Below, piece after piece: positions 35,603 through 43,670 of a DNA stretch of 64,000 nt; within the stretch, counting starts at the first letter, position 1; the number at the start of each line of letters is the position of its first letter. The notes under the pieces are model-generated. The model worked only from the letters and a program-made list of their open reading frames with translations, ran no database searches and had not been told where the DNA came from. The position numbers and the translations under genes were made by a program. Origin of the DNA: Roseomonas indoligenes (GTDB lineage: Bacteria > Pseudomonadota > Alphaproteobacteria > Acetobacterales > Acetobacteraceae); assembly GCF_017813365.1 (NCBI RefSeq), contig NZ_JAGIZA010000014.1, positions 62,001 to 126,000 on the forward strand, in the 5' to 3' direction.

Positions 35603-36478
35603 ATGCCCCCGAACACGCAATCCGGGCAGCATTCAGCTGCCTATTCCCCCAACCAGTATGTTGATCTGGAAGGGCGCCGCCTCGCCTACCGCTCCATCGG
35701 TGAGGGCACCCCGCTGGTACTCTGCACGCGCTTTCGCGGAACCATGGACACCTGGGATCCGGCCTTCCTCGACGGGCTGGTGGCCGAGGGACTGCGCGTC
35801 ATCACCTTCGACTACGCCGGTCTCGGTCTCTCGGCCGGCGAGCGCACCTACAACCCGGCCGTCCTGGCCAAGGATACGGCGGCACTGATCGGGGCGCTCG
35901 GCCTCGGGCGCGTGGTGCTCGGCGGCTGGTCGCTGGGCGGCATCGTGGCGCAGGTGCTGCTGGCTACGCGGCCCGACCTCGTCTCCCATGCCGTGCTCAT
36001 CGGCACCACGCCGCCCGGCCCCGTGGTGAAGCTTCCGGAGCAGCTGTTCATCGACACGGCCCGCATCCCCGGCAGCTCGCTCGACAAGGATACCATTCTC
36101 TTCTTCGAGCCGGCATCGGCCGAGAGCCGCGCCGCGGCGGAACGCTCGGCGAAGCGCCTATCCGCCCGGCAGGAAGGCCGCAGCCCCGAGGTGCCAGGCG
36201 AATGGGCGGCCGCCCAGCTCGGGGACAGGCCGCGCAACCCGCCCTTTCCTGCCGACGCCGTGCTGGCGGCGCTGAAGGCGACGAAGGTCCCGGTCCTGCA
36301 CATCGGCGCGGACCATGACATCGCTTTTCCGGTGGAGAACTGGTACGCGCTGAATAGCCAACTCCCCACGTTGCAACTGCTCACCTACCCACAAGCCGGG
36401 CACGCGCCCCACCATCAGTACCCGGAAGCGTCGGCCGCCTATATCGGCACCTTCGTCCACTCCACGCTGTGCGCTTGA
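35603..36478 (+). CDS. alpha/beta hydrolase, paralogue of the 606-1478 product
   Basis: This 291-residue soluble alpha/beta hydrolase shares long identical stretches with the hydrolase at 606-1478 (LAYRSIGEG, RFRGTMD, WDPAFLD, GGWSLGG, PVENWYAL). The nucleophile Ser is in GGWSLGG and the late His in GHAPHHQYPE. It starts 200 bases after the CHASE3 remnant and its end is followed directly by the NmrA-like gene, so the two are probably read together. Substrate unknown. Confidence 0.85.
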   Translation: MPPNTQSGQHSAAYSPNQYVDLEGRRLAYRSIGEGTPLVLCTRFRGTMDTWDPAFLDGLVAEGLRVITFDYAGLGLSAGERTYNPAVLAKDTAALIGALGLGRVVLGGWSLGGIVAQVLLATRPDLVSHAVLIGTTPPGPVVKLPEQLFIDTARIPGSSLDKDTILFFEPASAESRAAAERSAKRLSARQEGRSPEVPGEWAAAQLGDRPRNPPFPADAVLAALKATKVPVLHIGADHDIAFPVENWYALNSQLPTLQLLTYPQAGHAPHHQYPEASAAYIGTFVHSTLCA

Positions 36479-36480
36479 AC

Positions 36481-37377
36481 ATGCCGAGAATGGTCGATCC
36501 AGCCGGGCGCCGGACTCGGATTGCTGTCGCGGGCGCGACAGGGCGAGTTGGCAGCACACTGACAGGACTTCTGGCGTCCGACCCCGTGAATGTCGTGGCG
36601 CTTACGCGTCGGCCGGATGCCGTTCAGCTGCCAAGCGGCGTCGCCACGGCGGCAATCAATTTCGATCAACCGGAGACCCTGTCCGAAGCTCTCCGCGGTA
36701 CCGAGCGCCTTTTTCTCGCGCATGGCACATCAGCCCGACAGGTGGCGAACGAGATCGCGGTGATTGATGCAGCGATCGCCGCCGGGGTGTCGCACATCGT
36801 CAAGCTGTCCGCGATGGGCCCACCGACCAGGCTGCACCCCTTCGACTGGCACATGGCCATCGAAGCGCACCTAGCGGCCTGCGACATCGGTTATACGGTG
36901 CTCCGCCCCGGCTCCTTCGTGAACATTCTCGCACGGGCCGCGACGCCCGTCGCGACGAATACTTGGGGCGGCGCGGCTGGGGACGGGCGCGTCAACCTGA
37001 TCGACGTGCATGATGTCGCCGCCGCCGCCAGGGTCGCATTGCTCGACGGCAGCTTCCTGCGCGCTCAGCGGGCCTACCATCTGACTGGCCCCGCTGCTGT
37101 CAGCATGCCCGAAGTGGCCGACGAGCTGTCGCGGCTGCTCGGCCGTTCCGTAACCTATCAACACCGCACACCCGCAGAACACCGGGACGTGCTGATCGCG
37201 TCCGGCCTGGATAATATGGTAGCCGGCCTCCTACTCGGCCTCGACCAGCTCTTCCGCGAGGGTGTCCTGGCGGAGACAACGAACACGGTTTCCGACCTGA
37301 CCGGCAAGGAAGCTCGGCCGGTCGCAGGTTGGCTGCGCGACAACATCTCCGCCTTCTTGATGGCGTCGACGTCATAG
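36481..37377 (+). CDS. NmrA-like/atypical SDR NAD(P)-binding protein
   Basis: This 298-residue Rossmann-fold protein has the dinucleotide motif GATGRVGSTL near the N-terminus, IVKLSAMGP and TVLRPGSFVNIL. These are typical of NmrA-like and NAD(P)H-sensing or reductase atypical SDRs. It lacks an obvious YxxxK catalytic pair. ATG 36481 is used; GTG 36469 would overlap the hydrolase gene. It forms a three-gene series with the hydrolase and the MBL-fold gene. Confidence 0.82.
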   Translation: MPRMVDPAGRRTRIAVAGATGRVGSTLTGLLASDPVNVVALTRRPDAVQLPSGVATAAINFDQPETLSEALRGTERLFLAHGTSARQVANEIAVIDAAIAAGVSHIVKLSAMGPPTRLHPFDWHMAIEAHLAACDIGYTVLRPGSFVNILARAATPVATNTWGGAAGDGRVNLIDVHDVAAAARVALLDGSFLRAQRAYHLTGPAAVSMPEVADELSRLLGRSVTYQHRTPAEHRDVLIASGLDNMVAGLLLGLDQLFREGVLAETTNTVSDLTGKEARPVAGWLRDNISAFLMASTS

Positions 37378-37405
37378 CACTGAAGATCCGAGAGAGGACC
37401 TGACA

Positions 37406-38269
37406 ATGACGGAAGCCGGTCGAGCCCAACGCCTGCATTGGGATCTGTTCATTAGGAAGCGTCAGAGCGCGACTAGCGGGCTGCCGCCGGGTCTGGAAGG
37501 CCTGAGCTGGGTGGCAAACACGGCCACGCTGCTGTGGGGAGAACAGGACGCCGTTCTGGTCGATACCTTTCTCAGTGATGCGCAGACCACTGAACTCGCG
37601 GATTGGATCGAAGCCAAGGGCAAGGCGCTGACCACCATCTATCTGACGCATGCCCACCCCGACCATTTCTTTGGGCTCACCTCCCTACTGGAACGATATC
37701 CCCAGGCGCGCGCGGTCGCGCGGCCGAACGTGGTCGCCGCCATGTGGGTCACGTCCTCGCCCGCCGTCCTGGAGGGCAACTGGAAACGTCGGTTCCCAGG
37801 CCTCGTGCCGGACCGCCTCACCGTCGCGCAGGCACTGGACAAGGGTCGCTTTGAACTGGAAGGTCAAGAACTGCGCATCCTCGACCTGCCGCATACGGAT
37901 ACCGACGACACCACGGCCCTGCACGTTCCTGCACTCGGCCTCCTGATCGCGGGCGATGCCGTGTACAACGAGACGCACCCCTTCCTGGTCGAGACAGACA
38001 GGGCGGGGCGGAAAGCTTGGCTTGCGGCACTCGATCGCCTCGCCTCCCTCGGGCCAAGGCACGTCGTGGTCGGCCATGGTCCACTTCATCCCGATAATAG
38101 TCCCTCGCACATCCAGGCCACGCGCCAGTACATCCTCGATTTTGACCGACTGGATGGCCAGACGAAGACCCCGCGTGAACTCTACGATGCGATGCTGGCG
38201 CTGTACCCGCACCGCATCAACCCTGGGTCGTTATGGGGCAGCGCGCACGCGGCTAAGGCCCAAGTTTAG
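37406..38269 (+). CDS. MBL-fold metallo-hydrolase
   Basis: This 287-residue metallo-beta-lactamase-fold protein has the zinc motif THAHPDHFFG (His82, His84, Asp86, His87), a later Asp in LIAGDAVYNETHPF and a terminal His in VVVGHGPLHPD. It has no signal peptide. It lies 28 bases after the NmrA-like gene. The reaction may be lactone, thioester or sulfur-compound hydrolysis and cannot be decided here. Confidence 0.87.
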   Translation: MTEAGRAQRLHWDLFIRKRQSATSGLPPGLEGLSWVANTATLLWGEQDAVLVDTFLSDAQTTELADWIEAKGKALTTIYLTHAHPDHFFGLTSLLERYPQARAVARPNVVAAMWVTSSPAVLEGNWKRRFPGLVPDRLTVAQALDKGRFELEGQELRILDLPHTDTDDTTALHVPALGLLIAGDAVYNETHPFLVETDRAGRKAWLAALDRLASLGPRHVVVGHGPLHPDNSPSHIQATRQYILDFDRLDGQTKTPRELYDAMLALYPHRINPGSLWGSAHAAKAQV

Positions 38270-38961
38270 ACCTCGCTTGATCGAGGCTGAGGCAGGGGGC
38301 GCGTAGTCCGCGACTGGCCGGGCCATGGCCTCTCGGCCGCGGCGGACGGGGGCGGGGTTGTCTTCGTCGGCGGTGATGCTCAACGGCGCTTCTTGCCTCG
38401 TGAGGACGGCTTGATCTTGCGAGTCTATTATGCCTGCAGTGGTGATATCTCCTGCACCTCGACATGCCCCACATCGGGGCGGTGATGGCAGTCGGGCAAA
38501 TCGCAGCCGGTGACGATGCCGGGGACATTCTCAGAGCCGGGCACCCTGAACGCTTCGATGTAGAGCCCACGCCAGGAGCAGCGGCCCTCGAAGGGTGCAC
38601 CGGGCGGAGCAGGAAGCGGCCAAAGCCACCTCGTCCTGCTGCAAGCCGCAAACCGGGTGCTGATAACAGTGGTACCATGGCCGGGTCTGGCCGAGAACTG
38701 CCCGACCGCTTTCCGGCAGGACATACCGGAAAGCGGTCATCGACCGGCTAGCCACCCAAGTTGGGCGCACCAGGACGTCGCGATCGGGCAAGCCCAATGG
38801 CGCATGGCGCCGCGTCGGCCCTGGCAGTCCCGGGCCGGGAACAATCCGGAGTCGTCCGGGGCTCAGGACGGGGGCTGAACACCGGAATGTCCTCGTGACT
38901 TCGTCGGGAGAGCCTGGCCGCGCCAGGACGCGGGCTGGCCCGCTAGGCCCTGGGATGCCGC
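38270..38961. other. long intergenic region, no clear gene
   Basis: About 690 bases separate the MBL-fold gene from the small lipoprotein gene. On the minus strand near 38428-38560 a stretch reading GRCSWRGLYIEAFRVPGSEN, then a Cys/His-rich segment, looks coding-like but matches no family I know and has no good start signal. I treat it as a possible remnant. No terminator with a T-run is seen. Confidence 0.4.
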
Positions 38962-39267
38962 CTATGGCCGCTGGTCACCGGTGGAGGGCAGCGGCGCCCC
39001 GCGCATCGGCTCGATGCCGATGTCGAACCCGGTGCCGCCCGTCAGCGCGCCGCTTCCGGCGGGGGGAAGGGAGCCGCCGCGCATGGGTTCCGTCGCGATA
39101 TCGGGTCTGGCGCTGGTCACGGGCACCCGCGCCGCGGCTGGCAGCGACCCGCCGCGCATCTCCTCGTGTCCGATGACGGGCGGCGGGCTGGTCTGCGCGC
39201 AGGCGCTGAGGAGGGCGAGGCCGAACGCGGCCAGGACGGCGCGGCTCGCGGGATGGAAATGGCTCAT
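38962..39267 (-). CDS. small lipoprotein with three MRGGSLP repeats
   Basis: This 101-residue protein begins with a lipoprotein signal (LAAFGLALLSAC, lipobox Cys23). The mature part carries three copies of a short motif: MRGGSLP at 37-43, MRGGSLP at 62-68 and MRGAPLP at 88-94. Each follows a Glu and is spaced 25 and 26 residues from the next. The rest is rich in Pro, Ala and Gly, so it is probably unfolded. I know no family for it. It is encoded 30 bases downstream of the Tat-exported hydrolase gene, on the same strand. Confidence 0.7.
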   Translation of the reverse strand: MSHFHPASRAVLAAFGLALLSACAQTSPPPVIGHEEMRGGSLPAAARVPVTSARPDIATEPMRGGSLPPAGSGALTGGTGFDIGIEPMRGAPLPSTGDQRP

Positions 39268-39297
39268 GGGATCTTGTCCTTTCGGGTGATGACGGGT

Positions 39298-40362
39298 TCA
39301 GAACCGGTCCACGTCGAGGATCGCCTGGGCGAACTCGCGCGGCGCTTCCTGCGGCAGGTCGTGGCCGATGCCGCCGGTGATGTCCCGGTGCTGGTAGCGA
39401 CCGGTGAACTTGCGGGCGTAGCTGGCCGGCGGCGGATAGGGGGCGCCGTTCGCGTCGCCCTCCAGCGTGATGGTGGGCAGGACGATCGTGGGGAAGGCGG
39501 CGAGCTTCGCTTCCAGCGCGTCGTACTTCGCCTCACCCTGGGCCAGACCCAGGCGCCAGCGATAGTTGTGGATCGAGATCGCCACATGGTCCGGGTTGTC
39601 GAGCGCCGTCGCGGAGCGGTCGAAGGTGGCGTCGTCGAACCGCCACTTCGGCGAGGCCAGCTCCCAGATCAGGCGCACGAACTCGCGCGTGTTCTTCGCG
39701 TAGCCCTGCGCGCCGCGCTCGGTGGCGAAGTAGAACTGGTACCACCACAGCAGCTCCGCCTTCGGCGGCAGGGGCGCGCGGTTGGCCTCCTGGCTGCCGA
39801 TAAGATAGCCGCTGACGGAAACAAGGGCCGTGCAGCGCTCGGGGAACAAGGCGGCGAGGATGCAAGCGTTGCGGGCGCCCCAGTCGAAGCCGGCGACGAG
39901 GGCCTTCTGGATGCCTAGCGCGTCCATCAGGGCGATGGCGTCCACCGCGAGCGCGCTCTGCTGGCCGTTGCGGGGCGTGTCATCGGAGAGGAAGCGCGTG
40001 GCGCCGTAGCCACGGAGATGGGGGATGATCACCCGGTAGCCCGCCGCCGTCAGGATCGGCGCCACGTCCACGAAGGCGTGGATGTCGTAGGGCCAGCCAT
40101 GGAACAGCAGAACCGGCTTGCCGTCCGCCGGGCCCTCCTCGACATAGGCCACGTCCAGGACGCCGGCGTTGATGCGCTTCAGGGGCGGGAAGGCAGTGCG
40201 GCCCGCGGCCACGGGGCGGGCCGCTAGGCGGGTGGACGTGGACGCGCCCTGCGGCGCCTGCTGGGCGATTGCGGGCGCGACCGTGGCCAGCCCGGTGGCC
40301 GCGACCCCCAGGGCGGCGGTCCCGAGGAATGTCCTGCGGCGCTGGTCTATCTGTTCAGGCAT
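39298..40362 (-). CDS. Tat-exported epoxide-hydrolase-like alpha/beta hydrolase
   Basis: This 354-residue protein has a Tat leader (QRRRTFLGTAALGVAATGLATVAPAIAQ). The hydrolase core has HGWPYD, PHLRGYGATRF and a nucleophile elbow AGFDWGARNA with Asp160 as nucleophile, as in epoxide hydrolases and haloalkane or haloacetate dehalogenases. The late His is in GGIGHDLPQEAP. ATG 40362 follows GAGGAG. It is upstream of the repeat lipoprotein and on the same strand as the second epoxide-hydrolase-like gene. Confidence 0.86.
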   Translation of the reverse strand: MPEQIDQRRRTFLGTAALGVAATGLATVAPAIAQQAPQGASTSTRLAARPVAAGRTAFPPLKRINAGVLDVAYVEEGPADGKPVLLFHGWPYDIHAFVDVAPILTAAGYRVIIPHLRGYGATRFLSDDTPRNGQQSALAVDAIALMDALGIQKALVAGFDWGARNACILAALFPERCTALVSVSGYLIGSQEANRAPLPPKAELLWWYQFYFATERGAQGYAKNTREFVRLIWELASPKWRFDDATFDRSATALDNPDHVAISIHNYRWRLGLAQGEAKYDALEAKLAAFPTIVLPTITLEGDANGAPYPPPASYARKFTGRYQHRDITGGIGHDLPQEAPREFAQAILDVDRF

Positions 40363-40722
40363 CACTGTCTCCTCTTCACGTCGTTGGTGAAGGGGAGAAG
40401 ACTGCACCGCTGTATCGCCCCGATGTCGTGGACTCGCGGGATCTGCAAGACCCTGTACGGAGCGGGCTGCTGTACACGCGCCGATACATTATCGATAACG
40501 CGACTGCCCAGGAGCTGACTGAAGGATCTCCCGGGGACGGCGATCTGACCACCGTGGAGATGCGGGTGGATTCGGAGGAGGCTGAATCTCAGGCGGTGAT
40601 CGAGGACTTCCGGCACCGCAGACCCGCCAGCGCTTGTAACCCCTTGCAATCGCGTCGGGAGACACGAGGGACTCCGCGCCGGCCCGAAGGGCACGGCGCG
40701 GCTTGCCCGGCGGTGCGGCGGA
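40363..40722. other. intergenic region with small palindrome
   Basis: This 360-base region lies between two epoxide-hydrolase-like genes on the minus strand and should hold the promoter of the downstream one. A perfect 10-base palindrome TTATCGATAA sits at 40489-40498 within the most AT-rich part. No gene is evident. Confidence 0.35.
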
Positions 40723-41994
40723 TCAGCGCAGGCCCCGGAAGGCGGCGCGCACCTCCTTCACGAAGATCCGCGGCTGCTCCCAGGCCGCGAAGTGGCCGCC
40801 TTCGCTCGCCTCATTGAAGTAGACCAGGTCGTGGTAGCAGCGCTCCGCCCAGCTGCGCGGGGCGCGGTAGATCTCGCCGGGGAAGACGGTCACGGCCACG
40901 GGCGTGCCCGCGATCTCGCGCGCGTTGAAGTTGTTCGAGTGATCCTCCCAGTAGATGCGCGCGGCGGAGGCTCCTGTTCCGGTCAGCCAGTAAAGCGAGA
41001 TGTCGTCCAGCATCTCGTTCTTCGTCAGCACCTTCTCCGGATCGCCGCCGCTGTGGGTCCAGCTCGCGAACTTCTCGTAGATCCAGGCGGCGAGGCCGAT
41101 CGGGGAGTCGACGAGCGAGTAGCCGATGGTCTGGGGGCGCGTGACCATCATGGTCGCATAGCCGGAGCTGTCCTTATAGAACGCCGCCAACGCGTCGAAG
41201 GCGCGGCGCTCCTCCGGCGAGAGGCTCGGCGGAGCCGGGTTATCCGCCGTGAGGATGGCGGCGATGTCGTCCGGTACCGTCGCCGGCATGTTGAGATGGA
41301 TGCCGGCAAGACCGGGCACCTTCTGGAGCGCCATGCGTTGCGAGATCACCGCGCCACAATCGCCGCCCTGCGACACGTAGCGCCCGTAGCCGAGCCGTTG
41401 CATCAGCACCGACCAGGCACGGCCGGTCCGGTCGGACCCCCAGCCCCTGGTGATGGGCTTTCCGGAGAAGCCGAAGCCGGGGATGGAGGGCACGACGAGG
41501 TGGAAGGCGTCCGCGGCCGAGCCGCCATGCTTCACCGGGTCCGTCAGCGGCTCCAGCACCTTCATGAACTCCAGGACCGAGCCGGGCCAGCCATGGGTCA
41601 TGATCATCGGCATGGCGCCGGCATGGGCGGAACGGAGGTGGATGAAGTGGATGTCGAGCCCGTCGATCTCCGTCATGAACATCGGCAGCGCGTTCAGCCG
41701 CGCCTCGATCCGGCGCCAGTCGTAGGCCGTGGCCCAGTGTGAGGCGAGAGAGCGGAGACGCTCAAGGGGCACACCCTGGGCGAAGTCTGCCCCCGTCTCC
41801 TCGGGCCAGCGTGCCGTGGAGACGCGGCGGCGCATCGCGTCGAGATCGGCCTGGGGGATCGCGACCCGGAAGGGACGGATGGCGCCGCCGGGCTCGGTAG
41901 CCCGGAGGGTGGCGGGTGCTAGGCCCGCCGCGGCCGCGAGGCCGACGGAGGCCAGAAGACGGCGCCGTGACGGGGAGGGAAGATGATCGGACAT
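40723..41994 (-). CDS. Tat-exported epoxide hydrolase family protein (EHN type)
   Basis: This 423-residue protein has a Tat leader (SRRRLLASVGLAAAAGLA). The N-terminal epoxide-hydrolase-like domain (residues ~40-150, PFRVAIPQADLDAMRRRV, RWPEETGADFAQGVPLERL) precedes the alpha/beta core with HGWPGSV and nucleophile Asp212 in QGGDCGAVIS. The C-terminal His is in EGGHFAAWEQP. The architecture is that of microsomal-type epoxide hydrolases. Such bacterial proteins are usually cytosolic, so the leader is notable. Substrate unknown. Confidence 0.88.
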   Translation of the reverse strand: MSDHLPSPSRRRLLASVGLAAAAGLAPATLRATEPGGAIRPFRVAIPQADLDAMRRRVSTARWPEETGADFAQGVPLERLRSLASHWATAYDWRRIEARLNALPMFMTEIDGLDIHFIHLRSAHAGAMPMIMTHGWPGSVLEFMKVLEPLTDPVKHGGSAADAFHLVVPSIPGFGFSGKPITRGWGSDRTGRAWSVLMQRLGYGRYVSQGGDCGAVISQRMALQKVPGLAGIHLNMPATVPDDIAAILTADNPAPPSLSPEERRAFDALAAFYKDSSGYATMMVTRPQTIGYSLVDSPIGLAAWIYEKFASWTHSGGDPEKVLTKNEMLDDISLYWLTGTGASAARIYWEDHSNNFNAREIAGTPVAVTVFPGEIYRAPRSWAERCYHDLVYFNEASEGGHFAAWEQPRIFVKEVRAAFRGLR

Positions 41995-42130
41995 GGAGAG
42001 GACTCCTTCTCTGCTTGCCCCGCCATCAGGCCGCGCGACTGTCCCTGCGATGTGTCGGGACGCGCTCTTTTCGGTATCCGGGTGTAGAGCGCCAGCCGCG
42101 GCCGCCCCGCCCGGTTTGCACCGATGTCCC

Positions 42131-42832
42131 TCAGCGCAACTCGGCCAGCCACTCCGTCAGCATGGCGCGGGCGGGGCCGCGCAGGGCCGCGCCGCACCGC
42201 GCGGCCTTGGCGCGCAGCCCGCGCGGATCGATCCCGGCCCCGGCCAGTTCCGTGGCGTGGCCGATCAGCCAGGGCTCGATCCCGGCCGAGGCGTCGAACT
42301 CCGGGTGGAACTGCAGGCCCAGCACGTTCGGGCCGCGGGCGAAGCCCTGGGTCGCGCAGGCCGGCGTCGTGGCCAGCCCCTCCGCGCCCCCGGGGATGGC
42401 GAAGGCGTCGCCGTGCCAGTGCAGTACCGCCACGCCCTCCAAGTGCCGCAACGGCCCGACCGCCCCCGCTGGGGTGAGGTCGAGGGGGGCGAAACCGATC
42501 TCCTTGGCCCTGCCCGGCTCCACCCGCGCGCCCAGCGCTGCCGCCATGAGCTGGGCGCCGAGGCAGACACCCAGCGTCGGCCGCAAAAGGGCCAGACGCC
42601 GCCGGAGGAGCGCGATCTCCTCTGCCAGGAAGGGGTAAGCGTCCACCTCGTAGGCGCCGACCGGCCCGCCGAGGACGACCAGCAGGTCGTCCCCGAGCGG
42701 ATCGATCGCGGCGAGGCTGTCCCTCCCGGCATCGTGGTAGTGGATGAAGTAGCCGGCGGCGCGCAGGGGCTCATCGAAGGTGCCGAGGTCCTCGAATCCC
42801 ACGTGCCGGATGACGCGCGCGACGCCGATCAT
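42131..42832 (-). CDS. class I glutamine amidotransferase, GMP-synthase-like
   Basis: This 233-residue protein shows the class I triad: Cys90 in LGVCLGAQ, His176 and Glu178 in LQFHPEFD. It lacks the synthetase half of GMP synthase, so it is a stand-alone type. Such proteins release ammonia from glutamine or cleave gamma-glutamyl compounds, and many are uncharacterised. It is preceded on the same strand by an exported hydrolase gene, 23 bases away. Confidence 0.88.
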   Translation of the reverse strand: MIGVARVIRHVGFEDLGTFDEPLRAAGYFIHYHDAGRDSLAAIDPLGDDLLVVLGGPVGAYEVDAYPFLAEEIALLRRRLALLRPTLGVCLGAQLMAAALGARVEPGRAKEIGFAPLDLTPAGAVGPLRHLEGVAVLHWHGDAFAIPGGAEGLATTPACATQGFARGPNVLGLQFHPEFDASAGIEPWLIGHATELAGAGIDPRGLRAKAARCGAALRGPARAMLTEWLAELR

Positions 42833-42855
42833 GCCCCGCTCCTCCCGCGCCGCCG

Positions 42856-43632
42856 CTACCGCCCCGCCTCGCGTGCCGCGTCCTCGATCACCGCCGCGAC
42901 CCTTTCGGGCTGGGACGCGAAGACGGCGTGGCTGGCTGCGATCTCCGTCACCGCGCTGCCGGCGCGCCGGGCCATGCGCCGCTCCAGTTCGGGGTTGATG
43001 GAGCGGTCCTCCGTGGCCACCACCGCCCAGCTGCGCTTGCCGCGCCAGGCCGGCTCCCCGGCGGTGGCGGTAAAGGCGGCCTTGGCGGCGAAGACCTGTG
43101 ACCGGGCGAGGAAGGCCGTCTCCTCCCGGGGCAGGTCGGCCGCGAAGTCGGCGTGGAAGGCGGCGGGGTCGAGGTAGAGGTACTGCCCGTCCCCCGTCTC
43201 CCGGATGCCCTGCCCGGCGGGCGGCGTGGCGCCTGCCAGCCCGGCCAGGCTCTCGCCCCGGTCCGGCTGGAAGGCCGCGCCGTAGACCAAGCCGACCACC
43301 GCCGCGTGGTGCCCGGCCTCGGTGATGACCATGCCGCCGTAGCTGTGGCCGACGAGGAGAGTCGGGCCCTGCTGCAGGTCCAGCACGCGCCGGGTCGTGG
43401 CCACGTCGTCCGCGAGGGAGGTGATGGGCTGCTGCACCACCGTGACGTTCAGGCCGCGGGCGAGGAGGATCTCCGCCACGCGGCGCCAGCCAGAGCCGTC
43501 GGCGAGGGCACCGTGGACGATGACGACGTTCCGCACCTCGGCGGCCTCCGCCGCGGAAGGTCCGGCCGCGGTGGCGACGGCGCCGGCCGCGATGGCCAGG
43601 GCTAGGGCGGTGACGTGGCGGCGGTTCATCAT
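42856..43632 (-). CDS. exported alpha/beta hydrolase
   Basis: This 258-residue protein has a signal peptide (cleavage near SAAEA, residue 30). The fold matches small esterase-like hydrolases: VVIVHGALADGSGW, nucleophile Ser97 in LLVGHSYGGMVI, and a late His in EIAASHAVFASQPE. ATG 43632 follows AGGAG at seven bases; a second ATG directly follows. It lies 38 bases downstream of the DipZ-like gene, so it may be a passenger in that transcript. Confidence 0.85.
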   Translation of the reverse strand: MMNRRHVTALALAIAAGAVATAAGPSAAEAAEVRNVVIVHGALADGSGWRRVAEILLARGLNVTVVQQPITSLADDVATTRRVLDLQQGPTLLVGHSYGGMVITEAGHHAAVVGLVYGAAFQPDRGESLAGLAGATPPAGQGIRETGDGQYLYLDPAAFHADFAADLPREETAFLARSQVFAAKAAFTATAGEPAWRGKRSWAVVATEDRSINPELERRMARRAGSAVTEIAASHAVFASQPERVAAVIEDAAREAGR

Positions 43633-43670
43633 GGGTCTACTCCTGCAATACGGTGGGTTGGGGAGGCGGG

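Noticed and set aside
38428-38724. Minus-strand frame with a Cys/His-rich end
   Set aside because: The composition is coding-like in part, but there is no ribosome site, family match or operon context.
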